A DNA stretch of 64,000 nt from Exiguobacterium sp. AM39-5BH (lineage in GTDB: Bacteria > Bacillota > Bacilli > Exiguobacteriales > Exiguobacteriaceae), in NCBI RefSeq assembly GCF_003467445.1, contig NZ_QSGS01000009.1, forward strand, positions 1-64,000, read 5' to 3'. The notes under the pieces are model-generated. The model was given only the letters and a program-made list of their open reading frames with translations. It had not been told where the DNA came from and did no database searches. Positions 50,328 to 58,435 of the stretch are shown here, in pieces. The translations under genes were made by a program, and so were the position numbers. Position 1 is the first letter of the stretch; each line of letters begins with the position of its first letter.

Positions 50328-50394
50328 AAGATTCTGAATCGATTTCGGGTATGGTTTCGTATATAAGGTACCACACACAATCGGAGGGATGACG

Positions 50395-50889
50395 ATGAAC
50401 ACGCTCTACATGAAACAAAAGGTTTTCAGCCTACGTGGCCGGTTCAGTATCAAGGATGCAGATGAGAACGATCTTTATTTTGTAGAAGGTAGTTTTATGA
50501 AGTTACCGAAGTCGTTCACGATTTCTGACAAGAATGGATACGAGATTACGACGATCACGAAAAAGACATTCAGCTTTTTGCCGACATTTTACGTCGATGT
50601 CGAGGGGGAGGAGACGTTAACGATTTCAAAAGAGTTCACGTTCTTCAAGCCGCGCTACACAATTGATGCAGCCGGGATTGAAGTCGATGGCAACTGGTGG
50701 GATATGAACTTCGAAGTACGCCAAAACGGACATGTCATCGGTAGTGTCCAAAAGAAGTGGCTAACGTGGGGCGATACGTACGAAATTCGAGTAGTCGATG
50801 ATACGATGGAACACTTACTCATCTCAATCGTCGTCGCCATCGACTGCGTCAAAGCAGATCAAGCGGCATCTTCGAGCGCCGCGACGTAA
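50395..50889 (+). CDS. LURP-one-related (YxjI-like) protein
   Basis: A 164-residue protein with the LURP-one/tubby-like beta pattern: MKQKVFSLRGRFSIKDADEN, YFVEGSFMKLPKSFTISDKN and TLTISKEFTFFKPRYTIDAA. ATG 50395 is preferred as GGAGGG abuts the earlier ATG at 50389. In bacteria the role is unknown; membrane or lipid binding is inferred for the fold. The next gene, a Nudix hydrolase, starts 13 bases later. Confidence 0.8.
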   Translation: MNTLYMKQKVFSLRGRFSIKDADENDLYFVEGSFMKLPKSFTISDKNGYEITTITKKTFSFLPTFYVDVEGEETLTISKEFTFFKPRYTIDAAGIEVDGNWWDMNFEVRQNGHVIGSVQKKWLTWGDTYEIRVVDDTMEHLLISIVVAIDCVKADQAASSSAAT

Positions 50890-50902
50890 AGGGGATGGAA
50901 CG

Positions 50903-51433
50903 ATGGAGTTTTGGGATGTGTATGATGTGGACCGCAAGAAAACAGGGCGAACGTGGCAACGAGGGATACGCCTTCCTCAAGATGATTATCATCTCGTCAT
51001 CCACGTTTGCATTTTCAACAAGGATGGACAGATGTTGATTCAGCAGCGCCAACCGTTCAAAGACGGTTGGGCGAACATGTGGGATATCACCGTCGGCGGT
51101 AGCGCCACGGTCGGCGATACGAGTCAACAGGCGGCGATGCGCGAGCTTGAAGAAGAGATCGGGCTGAAACTTGATTTATCTAACACACGGCCTCATTTGA
51201 CGGTCAACTTTGACGAAGGATTCGATGATATCTATCTCGTCGAAGCAGAAGTTGACCTCGATGAGTTGACGCTCCAACCATCAGAAGTGCAAGCCGTGCA
51301 ATGGGCGGATGAGGCGACGATTCTTGATATGATCAGGTCAGGGAAATTTATTCCGTATCACGAACCGATGATTCCGTTGCTGTTCGCGATGCGAGGACAA
51401 TGGGGAGGTATCAATCATGTGGAAGTCATATAA
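50903..51433 (+). CDS. Nudix hydrolase
   Basis: A 176-residue protein with the Nudix box GGSATVGDTSQQAAMRELEE followed by EIGL. The N-terminal VYDVDRKKTGRTWQRG and HLVIHVCIFNKDGQMLIQQR match the isopentenyl-diphosphate-isomerase-like Nudix group that includes YfcD-type enzymes. The substrate is uncertain. The ATG at 50903 follows AAGGGG. It overlaps the next gene by 17 bases. Confidence 0.85.
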   Translation: MEFWDVYDVDRKKTGRTWQRGIRLPQDDYHLVIHVCIFNKDGQMLIQQRQPFKDGWANMWDITVGGSATVGDTSQQAAMRELEEEIGLKLDLSNTRPHLTVNFDEGFDDIYLVEAEVDLDELTLQPSEVQAVQWADEATILDMIRSGKFIPYHEPMIPLLFAMRGQWGGINHVEVI

Positions 51434-51989
51434 GTGGATCAATGAACCAGACGAAGTGAGTCTCGGTGAAAGCTTGACGTTCCAGACAGCACCCGACACC
51501 GACTTTTGGCGGAACACCCATTACGGGTTCAACCGGATGACTGCGCACGCTTTGGTGACGGATGTGTCGTCTAAGCGGTTCACATGTCGCGCGACGATTG
51601 AGATGGATCCGAGCCATACATATGACCAGGCCGGCATCCTGTTATACGTTAACGACGAGCATTGGCTTAAGACGTCCGTCGAATATATTCCGGACGGACC
51701 GTCACACCTTGGGGCCGTCGTCACGTCCTTTGGCTACTCGGATTGGTCGACACGTGATTTCCCAAACGACGCCATCCGTGAACCATTGACGTTTGAACTC
51801 GCCTACACTGATGGCGATGTTGAGGTGTTCTTCGAATACGAGGGGGGCACGCGTGAACAGTTGCGAATCGCTCACCTCCATGACGTCTCGACGTTACGCA
51901 TCGGACCGTACGCCTGTAGTCCGGATCCGGAGGCGCCAGGATTCAACGTCACAATTTCAGATTGGACAGTTACGGAAGCATCGACTTGA
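51417..51989 (+). CDS. DUF1349 family protein
   Basis: A 190-residue all-beta protein of the DUF1349/concanavalin-like fold (FWRNTHYGFNRMTAHALVTD, DQAGILLYVNDEHWLKTSVE, GPYACSPDPEAPGFNV). Such proteins resemble carbohydrate-binding or laminaricinase-like jelly rolls but have no proven reaction. The start lies within the end of the Nudix gene with GGGAGG upstream, so the three genes 50395-51989 form an operon. Confidence 0.8.
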   Translation: MWKSYKWINEPDEVSLGESLTFQTAPDTDFWRNTHYGFNRMTAHALVTDVSSKRFTCRATIEMDPSHTYDQAGILLYVNDEHWLKTSVEYIPDGPSHLGAVVTSFGYSDWSTRDFPNDAIREPLTFELAYTDGDVEVFFEYEGGTREQLRIAHLHDVSTLRIGPYACSPDPEAPGFNVTISDWTVTEAST

Positions 51990-52097
51990 TATAAAGTCGG
52001 TGCTACCATATTCGTTAAAAGAAGAGTTGAACACAGAAATGCATCTTATTAAAGAGAATGTATCAGTTTTAGATGCCCGACATTTCACTCATGACGT

Positions 52098-52139
52098 AAC
52101 ACGAAAGAGCGCCTCGCATGTGAGACGCTCTTTCGTGTT
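52098..52139. terminator. Bidirectional terminator between DUF1349 gene and mprF
   Basis: AACACGAAAGAGCG and CGCTCTTTCGTGTT pair over 14 bases, with an inner CTC/GAG stem. It lies between convergent genes and touches the mprF stop. Confidence 0.8.
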
Positions 52140-54637
52140 TAAGACTCTCGTTTCCGGCTAATTAACCGTGCCGTCCGAAGCAAAGAAGGTAGTAGCTTCC
52201 GACGCTTGCGAATGGCCAAGTACCTAGCTTCCCACGTCGGTTTGAACTTATGTTTGAACTGACGAAGCCCGCTGAACGGGTAGATATAACTGATGTTTTC
52301 GAAAATATCGGCTGCAATCCGCTCCGGCCAGTACGCGAACGTGTGCTCACCGACCGATGCGAGTGGCGCCATGCCAAGACCGACGTAGGCGTAGTCGTTG
52401 GCTCGTGCCCACTCGATTACATGGAGAACCAGCACTTCAATCGAGCCGGGCAGAGCATCATTCTTAGAGCGCATTAAATCGATGGAGACGGTATCACTGC
52501 CGCGGAGAAGCGTGATGAAGGCGACGACTTGTCCCGTCTCGTCACGAAGGAGGGCGACCGGATAATGGGTCAAAGCCTGTTCGTTGAAAAACCCGAGCGA
52601 GAATCCTTTCTCGCTTCGATTGCCGAGCCAGTCGTCCGAGATGCCGCGCAATGGTGTGATCAACTCAGGCGACGGATTCATGACGATGTCGGCCGTGTAG
52701 CCTCGCTTCGTGAATTGATTATGGAGCGAGCGCATGTTGGCGCGTTTTTTACCGGTGAGCGAGAACGTGGCGACATCGACCGTCGCTTCTTCGCCAAGCT
52801 TGAAAAACGTGAAACCGGCATCGTGCAGACGTGGCATCCAGTCTGGCGTGACTTGATAAAAGAGTGGGATATAGCCGAGGCGGTCCGTCTCTTCGATAAA
52901 GGCGAGCAACAGGTGTGATGCGGCGTCCCACGCTCCTTGCACATCCCCGAGGACGATGGCGTGATTGCCGGATTTAGCAAACAAGAGACATGCCTCGTCG
53001 TCTGGCCCATAGTAGACGAGCTTGTCGTTCATATAGGCCAAATCGAACGCGCTCGTCGTCGCATGCGTAGCTTGAAACGCCGCGAAGCGGGACGGTTCAA
53101 ACGACATGCCGAGCTTTGGACGTTTCAACCGGTTGAACAGCGTGAAGATGCCAATCAACAGCAGTCCGGACAAAACGACGGCGGCGATGCTCAACGCGGC
53201 GGCAGCTTCCGGATCGAAGAAAATCGTGTCGGTCTGACTGAACGATTGCAGCAGGAACGCATGCGTACCGACATAGAGGCCGACATAGGCGACGTTGCGG
53301 ACGAAGCGGCTGACGGTCACGATGGAGCGATAGCGTCTATGCTGGGTCCGGGTCAACCAGACGAACAAAGCGAACCCACCGACGACGAACGCCTCAAACA
53401 GATTGAAGCCGCGCGCGATGACACCGATACTGGCAATGAAAACTGCGACCCCGACGAGCCAGAGCACACGCTTCGTCCGAATGTACATCCCGAACGTGTT
53501 CAGTAGCGTCAACAGACCGGCCGTGAACAGCGCGAGCGTGCCAACCCACTGTAACCAGAGGGCGGTCGAATAGAGCGGTGACACGCTCGGTAACAGCGTC
53601 TGGAACCACAAGACGAGGCTCGTCATCAATGCGATCAGGCTTCCGGCGAGCCGTCCGGTCTTGGCGAGTGTGCGCGACACGATGCGCCAGACGACGGTTC
53701 CGATTTCATAAGACGACCCGATGATCGGCTTATACTCGATCTGTTTGACGACCTGGTCCCCGAAGACGAGAGCCGCCAAGAACAGGCCGATCATGAACGG
53801 GACGATGAAGTAGACAAAACGATAGACGATTAAAGAAGACAAAACAATCTCTTGGTCGATGCCGAGCTGGGTCATCCCGACGAGGTATAATAGATCAAAC
53901 GAACCGACACCACCCGGGACGAGCGAGACGACCCCGACGATAGTCGCGACGATGAAGACACCCATCATGGCGGTGAGCGGTGCTTCGCCTCCGAGCAAAT
54001 GCAGGGCATACAAGGCGACGAGTCCAGCCGTCACCCATTCGGCGAGCGACGTCGCGATATAGCCAAGCAATGTCGTCCAATCTAAGTTCGAGCGTTTCCG
54101 CGTCACGTATATGTAGAGCGGCAGGACGGCGAGTGTCGCGAGGAGAACGGGCCAAATCCATTGTTTCGTTGCGGTGAGCGCACCGGCCGGGAAAAGTCCG
54201 ATGAGCACCCCTGCGGCAAGTAGCGACAAGCCGCTGATGAGTGTCGGGGTCATCCAGCCGATGGCCCGGAGCAATCGTTTCGTGTCCGTATACGGTCGAT
54301 ACAGCGACGTTCGGAGCGCGATGCCGATGACGCCGCCGAACCCGATCATGCCGTTCATCGCGTTAGTGATCCATGCCGCGCGAAGCAGCTTCGAGAGCGG
54401 GAGCTGGACGTCGAGCGAGCGCAGTAGAAAGTAGTCGTATCCGGTCATCGTCAAAACGGCGACGAGTCCGAGGGAGATCAAGGCGATCTGCTCGAAGCCT
54501 GTCAACGCCTCTAACGTCTGAAACGCCGCGGCGAGCGACAGGTTTTGGAGCTCTCGGCCACTCTGATATAGAATCAATCCAATCAATAGGAATGGAAGCA
54601 ACCATTTCAGTTGTTTCCAGGAAAACCGCTTTTGCAT
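52139..54637 (-). CDS. mprF: Phosphatidylglycerol lysyltransferase/flippase MprF
   Basis: An 832-residue protein. The N-terminal 500 or so residues form many membrane helices, including the flippase segment VPGGVGSFDLLYLVGM. The C-terminal soluble DUF2156 domain (about 540-832) transfers lysine from lysyl-tRNA to phosphatidylglycerol (GDVQGAWDAASHLL, VAFITLLRGSDTVSIDLMRS, YAYVGLGMAPLASVG). It lowers membrane negative charge and protects from cationic peptides. Length equals the family norm of about 840. It stands alone. Confidence 0.95.
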   Translation of the reverse strand: MQKRFSWKQLKWLLPFLLIGLILYQSGRELQNLSLAAAFQTLEALTGFEQIALISLGLVAVLTMTGYDYFLLRSLDVQLPLSKLLRAAWITNAMNGMIGFGGVIGIALRTSLYRPYTDTKRLLRAIGWMTPTLISGLSLLAAGVLIGLFPAGALTATKQWIWPVLLATLAVLPLYIYVTRKRSNLDWTTLLGYIATSLAEWVTAGLVALYALHLLGGEAPLTAMMGVFIVATIVGVVSLVPGGVGSFDLLYLVGMTQLGIDQEIVLSSLIVYRFVYFIVPFMIGLFLAALVFGDQVVKQIEYKPIIGSSYEIGTVVWRIVSRTLAKTGRLAGSLIALMTSLVLWFQTLLPSVSPLYSTALWLQWVGTLALFTAGLLTLLNTFGMYIRTKRVLWLVGVAVFIASIGVIARGFNLFEAFVVGGFALFVWLTRTQHRRYRSIVTVSRFVRNVAYVGLYVGTHAFLLQSFSQTDTIFFDPEAAAALSIAAVVLSGLLLIGIFTLFNRLKRPKLGMSFEPSRFAAFQATHATTSAFDLAYMNDKLVYYGPDDEACLLFAKSGNHAIVLGDVQGAWDAASHLLLAFIEETDRLGYIPLFYQVTPDWMPRLHDAGFTFFKLGEEATVDVATFSLTGKKRANMRSLHNQFTKRGYTADIVMNPSPELITPLRGISDDWLGNRSEKGFSLGFFNEQALTHYPVALLRDETGQVVAFITLLRGSDTVSIDLMRSKNDALPGSIEVLVLHVIEWARANDYAYVGLGMAPLASVGEHTFAYWPERIAADIFENISYIYPFSGLRQFKHKFKPTWEARYLAIRKRRKLLPSLLRTARLISRKRES

Positions 54638-54763
54638 CGTATGTACCCCTTCTGACTTGATTAGCTAAAGTGTACTCAATTGAGCCGTGTAATCCTAGTA
54701 CGAGTCAGACGGGAAGACGGATTCAAAATAAATGAGATTCGTGAATCGCGGGAATGTAGACTG

Positions 54764-54810
54764 TAAGCGCAAGAAACAGGACGAGTGAACGAAAATCAAT
54801 CTGATACAGT
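54764..54810 (+). promoter_or_regulatory. Candidate Ada box and promoter of the alkylation repair operon
   Basis: TAAGCGCA (54764-54771) matches seven of eight bases of the E. coli Ada box AAAGCGCA. A weak -10 TACAGT (54805-54810) follows without a good -35, as expected of an activator-dependent promoter. Proposed from the presence of adaA directly downstream. Confidence 0.4.
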
Positions 54811-54830
54811 AAAACAAAGGGGGGACCGAG

Positions 54831-55418
54831 ATGCTGACGTTTGAAGAGAAGTGGGAGAAAGTGCTCGCCTGTGACGCGGCGTATGACGGACAGTTCTATA
54901 CCGCGGTCAAGACGACCGGGATTTACTGTCGGCCCTCGTGCCGCTCGCGGAAACCGAAGCGAGAGAATGTCGATTTTTATGAGACGAAAGCGGCAGCGGA
55001 GTCGTCCGGCTTTCGGCCGTGCAAACGATGTCAGCCCGAGGTCGATCGCAGCCCGGCGAGCGCGCTCGTCCATGACGTGACGGCGTTCGTACTCACGCAT
55101 TACAAACGGGCGCTCAAACTCGAGGAGATTGCCGAGCATGTCAACTTGAGCCCGTTCTATGTGGAACGGACGTTCACCCAGGCGACGGGCGAGACGCCGC
55201 GCCGTCTGCTCGAAAAAGTTCGCATCGACAAGGCGGCCCATCTGTTGCGGTCGACGGACATGAGCAATCTCGCCATCTGTTATGAGGTCGGCTTTCAAAC
55301 CCCATCCAACTTTTATCGCGTTTTCCGACGTCTCAAGGGATGTTCACCGAGCATGTATCGAAAGGGGGGAGCCGATGAGTCGCTCATCGTTCGAGATTCA
55401 CGTCACCGCTCCGTTTGA
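54831..55418 (+). CDS. adaA: Methylphosphotriester-DNA methyltransferase and activator AdaA
   Basis: A 195-residue protein with the Ada N-terminal zinc domain (GIYCRPSCRSRKPKRENVDF and RPCKRCQPE; the four Cys bind zinc and the first accepts the methyl group) and an AraC-type double helix-turn-helix (LEEIAEHVNLSPFYVERTFT, ICYEVGFQTPSNFYRVFRRL). Once methylated it should activate the operon. The next gene starts 44 bases before its stop. Confidence 0.93.
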   Translation: MLTFEEKWEKVLACDAAYDGQFYTAVKTTGIYCRPSCRSRKPKRENVDFYETKAAAESSGFRPCKRCQPEVDRSPASALVHDVTAFVLTHYKRALKLEEIAEHVNLSPFYVERTFTQATGETPRRLLEKVRIDKAAHLLRSTDMSNLAICYEVGFQTPSNFYRVFRRLKGCSPSMYRKGGADESLIVRDSRHRSV

Positions 55419-56274
55419 TTTTCAACAATGTCTGCAGTTTTTGCGACGCTCCGACGACGAGGTGATGCATGTCGCCCGCGAAACGTCCGTCTCTAAGCTG
55501 TTCGACGTCGACGGACGGTTGCTGCTCGGGGACATCACGGGGACGCCTCAGGGCCTCGTCATTGCTTTCCCGGAAGACGACATCACGAGCGCGGAACAAG
55601 AACACGTGGAACGCTACGTCCGCGACTGGTTCGACCTCGACCAAGACGTCGCGGCGTTTGTGCGAATGGCGGAGACGGATGAACTGTTGCGTCCGCTCGT
55701 CCGAGAGTACGCTGGGCTGCGGATGATCGGCTTCCCGGATTTGTTCGAGGCGCTCACGTGGGCCGTCATCGGTCAACAGATCACACTCTCGTTCGCCTAT
55801 ACGCTGAAACGACGGTTCGTCGAGCAGTATGGACCATCCCGGGAAGTGGACGGCGTGACGTACTGGGCGTTCCCAAATCCTGAGACGATTGCACTGCTCG
55901 ACCCGAGTGAACTGAGACAGCTCCAATTCAGCACCCGGAAAGCAGAATATATCATCGGCATCGCCCAGGAGATGACGGACGGACGATTGTCGAAACAGCA
56001 GTTACGCAGCGAGCCACCCGACGTGATGCATGAACGGTTGTTAAGCTTACGCGGTGTCGGGGAGTGGACGGCCGCGTATGTCCGGATGAAGTGTTTCCAA
56101 GATCCGACGGCGTTCCCGGTTGCGGACGCTGGTCTGCATCAGGCGTTGAAGCATCATCTTGGGCGAAGCGACAAGTTGACGGCAGACGAAGTGAGGCAGT
56201 ACGGGGAACGCTTTGCCGGGTGGGAGGCGTACGCCACATTCTATCTATGGAGGTCGTTGTATGGAGACGTATAG
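55375..56274 (+). CDS. alkA: DNA-3-methyladenine glycosylase AlkA-like
   Basis: A 299-residue glycosylase of the HhH-GPD family. The helix-hairpin-helix and catalytic Asp are seen in LSLRGVGEWTAAYVRMK followed by FPVADAGLHQAL; the front segment FEALTWAVIGQQITLSFAYT is typical of AlkA. ATG 55375 follows GGGGGGAG and overlaps adaA. It removes alkylated bases; the ogt gene overlaps its end by 14 bases. Confidence 0.93.
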   Translation: MSRSSFEIHVTAPFDFQQCLQFLRRSDDEVMHVARETSVSKLFDVDGRLLLGDITGTPQGLVIAFPEDDITSAEQEHVERYVRDWFDLDQDVAAFVRMAETDELLRPLVREYAGLRMIGFPDLFEALTWAVIGQQITLSFAYTLKRRFVEQYGPSREVDGVTYWAFPNPETIALLDPSELRQLQFSTRKAEYIIGIAQEMTDGRLSKQQLRSEPPDVMHERLLSLRGVGEWTAAYVRMKCFQDPTAFPVADAGLHQALKHHLGRSDKLTADEVRQYGERFAGWEAYATFYLWRSLYGDV

Positions 56275-56773
56275 ACTGGACTATGTGAGTCCGATTGGAA
56301 TTCTAGAGATTGTCGGGACAGAGACGGCCATCCGTTCCATCCTGTTCGTTGAACGCGATGATGTCCGCTTTGAAGCGGAGGAGATGACGCCGGACGTGTT
56401 GAAGACGTGCTACCGAGAAATCGAGGAGTACTTCAACGGACGTCGCCAATCGTTCACGTTCCCGTTTGAAGTCGAGGGGACGGTGTTTCAACAGGACGTG
56501 TGGCAGGCGCTGGTCATGATTCCATACGCCGAGACGACCTCGTATCGCGAACTGGCCGTGACACTCGGCCGGGACCGCGCCGTGCGGGCCGTCGGCAGCG
56601 CCAACGGACGCAACCGATTGAGCATCGTCATCCCGTGTCATCGCGTCATCGGCTCGAACGGGACGTTGACAGGTTATGCGGGCGGGCTATGGCGGAAGGA
56701 ATGGCTGCTCCGGCACGAACAAACACACACATATTCGAGCCTAGCAAAAAAACATCTACCCCTCCATATCTGA
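56261..56773 (+). CDS. ogt: Methylated-DNA-protein-cysteine methyltransferase
   Basis: A 170-residue suicide repair protein for O6-methylguanine with the active-site IVIPCHRVIGSNG and the preceding VGSANGRNRLS. The start at 56261 uses the GGAGG inside alkA. With adaA and alkA it forms a compact adaptive-response operon with overlapping genes; in B. subtilis the AdaB role is the same. Confidence 0.95.
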   Translation: METYRLDYVSPIGILEIVGTETAIRSILFVERDDVRFEAEEMTPDVLKTCYREIEEYFNGRRQSFTFPFEVEGTVFQQDVWQALVMIPYAETTSYRELAVTLGRDRAVRAVGSANGRNRLSIVIPCHRVIGSNGTLTGYAGGLWRKEWLLRHEQTHTYSSLAKKHLPLHI

Positions 56774-56862
56774 TACAATGGAGAAGTCCTATCGTGACGT
56801 CTGAATCGACGTAGTGGTCTAGGACGATTCTCGTCACTTAGGAGCGATTTTTGGAGGGTACC

Positions 56863-57726
56863 ATGATAAAGTTACTTGCAGATTCAACGTGTGATTTATC
56901 CGATGAGGTTTTAGCAAAATATGAGATTAGCGTCGCGCCGCTCATCATCACGATTGACAATAAATCGTATGAGGACCGTGTCGACATCCAGCCCGATGTG
57001 TTTTACGGAATGTTGGAAGCGCTACCGGAATTCCCGACGACGGGGATGCCGAGCCCGGCGACATTTATGAAGCTGATGGAAGAGGCCGTCGAGAGCGGAC
57101 ATGATGAGATTCTTTGCATTTGTATGTCGAGCGGGACGAGCGGTTCGTATCAATCGGCTGTGCTCGGAAAAGAATACTTCGAAGAGGCGCATCCCGATTC
57201 GACGGCGAAGATTCATATCGTCGACTCACGCTCGATGAGCCACGGGAGCGGTTGGTTGTTAATGAAGAGCGCCCAGTTGCGTGAAGCCGGGGCGACGTTC
57301 GAGGAGCTCGTCGAGTTCAACGAAAAGTATAAGCTGAAAGTGAAGCACTTCTTGTCTGTCGATGACTTGGACCACTTGATTAAAAGCGGTCGTATCTCAA
57401 ACGCGAGCGCCATCATCGGCAAGTTGCTCATGGTCAAGCCGATTATGAGCATGAAGAACGGCAAAGGGGCCATCGTCGCGAAAGAGCGTGGAACGCGTAA
57501 AGTGCTCAAGCACTACACGGACGAGTTCATCAAACGCTGCGACAAAGACATTACCAACTTTGTCATCATCGGCTATACGTCCGATCAAAAGATTGCCGAG
57601 AACTTGAAGGCGAAGATTCAAGCCGAATCCGACTTTGACGGCGAGATTTACCTCATGCAGATGGGCGTCTCGGTCGGGACGCATGTCGGTCTTGGTGCCA
57701 TCTCAATGTTTTTTGTGGAAAAATAA
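56863..57726 (+). CDS. DegV family fatty-acid-binding protein
   Basis: A 287-residue EDD-fold protein: LLADSTCDLSDEVLAKYEIS, TGMPSPATFMKLMEEA, SSGTSGSYQSAVLG and SVGTHVGLGAISMFF. DegV (FakB) proteins bind fatty acids for phosphorylation by FakA. ATG 56863 follows GGAGGG; codons upstream lack a signal. It stands alone with a terminator. Confidence 0.93.
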   Translation: MIKLLADSTCDLSDEVLAKYEISVAPLIITIDNKSYEDRVDIQPDVFYGMLEALPEFPTTGMPSPATFMKLMEEAVESGHDEILCICMSSGTSGSYQSAVLGKEYFEEAHPDSTAKIHIVDSRSMSHGSGWLLMKSAQLREAGATFEELVEFNEKYKLKVKHFLSVDDLDHLIKSGRISNASAIIGKLLMVKPIMSMKNGKGAIVAKERGTRKVLKHYTDEFIKRCDKDITNFVIIGYTSDQKIAENLKAKIQAESDFDGEIYLMQMGVSVGTHVGLGAISMFFVEK

Positions 57727-57730
57727 AACG

Positions 57731-57760
57731 AAAGCCGTCTCATTCATGAGACGGCTTTTT
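57731..57760 (+). terminator. Terminator after degV-like gene
   Basis: AAAGCCGTCTC and GAGACGGCTTT pair around ATTCAT, followed by TT; it abuts a DnaA-box palindrome. Confidence 0.9.
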
Positions 57761-57761
57761 C

Positions 57762-57896
57762 TGTGGATAACGTTATCCACAGGCAGGGACAGACCAGACA
57801 CGTTCCACGTACCAAGAGTTATCCACAATTTTGAGGTGATAGACGTCGGGATTACTCAGATTGCGCCAAGTGTCAAAGTCGAAGCGGTTATCCACA
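57762..57896. promoter_or_regulatory. DnaA-box cluster distant from oriC
   Basis: Four perfect DnaA boxes: two face each other as TGTGGATAACGTTATCCACA (57762-57781), identical to the palindrome at 10212-10231 in oriC, and two more lie at 57819-57827 and 57888-57896. Three of the four are inside the histidine phosphatase gene or its end. Nearly 50 kb from the origin such clusters can titrate or sequester DnaA, or regulate a nearby gene. Confidence 0.75.
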
Positions 57897-58324
57897 TATT
57901 GGAGTAGCAGCGCGAGGAGATTGCCGTGCGTCACGAGGACGGTCGTGCCGGTTACATCGTCAAGTGGCTCGATGACGCTCAAAATCCGATCCGTCGCCTC
58001 TTGACCCGATTCGGCACCCGGGACACGGAACGAGGCGTCAGTGAACGAATGACGAAGCAACTCGAACCAATCGTCGCGCGGTTCGAGCGAGAGGATACGC
58101 TCGCGCAACTTCGGCTCCGTCTCGATGGTCAACTGCTTAGACGTGGCGACCGGAGTGATCGAGGCGACGGCTCGCGTATAGTCGCTTGAGATGATGCGGT
58201 CGACAGGGATGTCTTGAAAGAAGTCAGCGAGGGCGAGTGCTTGTCGTTCACCGGCATAGGTGAGTGGGGCGTCCGGCTCTTGTCCGGTGGCCGAGCAATG
58301 GCGGATGAGATAGAACGTAGACAT
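57773..58324 (-). CDS. Histidine phosphatase family protein
   Basis: A 183-residue phosphoglycerate-mutase-like phosphatase with the catalytic LIRHCSATG, the acidic region near LRERILSLE, and the second His in LVTHGN. The substrate is unknown. The C-terminal codons for VDN are built on DnaA boxes (GTGGATAAC). AGGAGG precedes the ATG. Confidence 0.88.
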   Translation of the reverse strand: MSTFYLIRHCSATGQEPDAPLTYAGERQALALADFFQDIPVDRIISSDYTRAVASITPVATSKQLTIETEPKLRERILSLEPRDDWFELLRHSFTDASFRVPGAESGQEATDRILSVIEPLDDVTGTTVLVTHGNLLALLLQYVDNRFDFDTWRNLSNPDVYHLKIVDNSWYVERVWSVPACG

Positions 58325-58435
58325 AAAGTTCCTCCTTGATCATTTTTATGCAGAAGATAATAATGAAATATATGTAAAATAAAATACTGGTATTGAAATT
58401 ATTTGAATTTAGTATAAATCATGTTGGAGGTATGT

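Noticed and set aside
52937..53506. A 189-codon + strand frame opposite mprF
   Set aside because: Antisense shadow of a GC-rich coding region; composition is charged and low-complexity and no start signal is seen.
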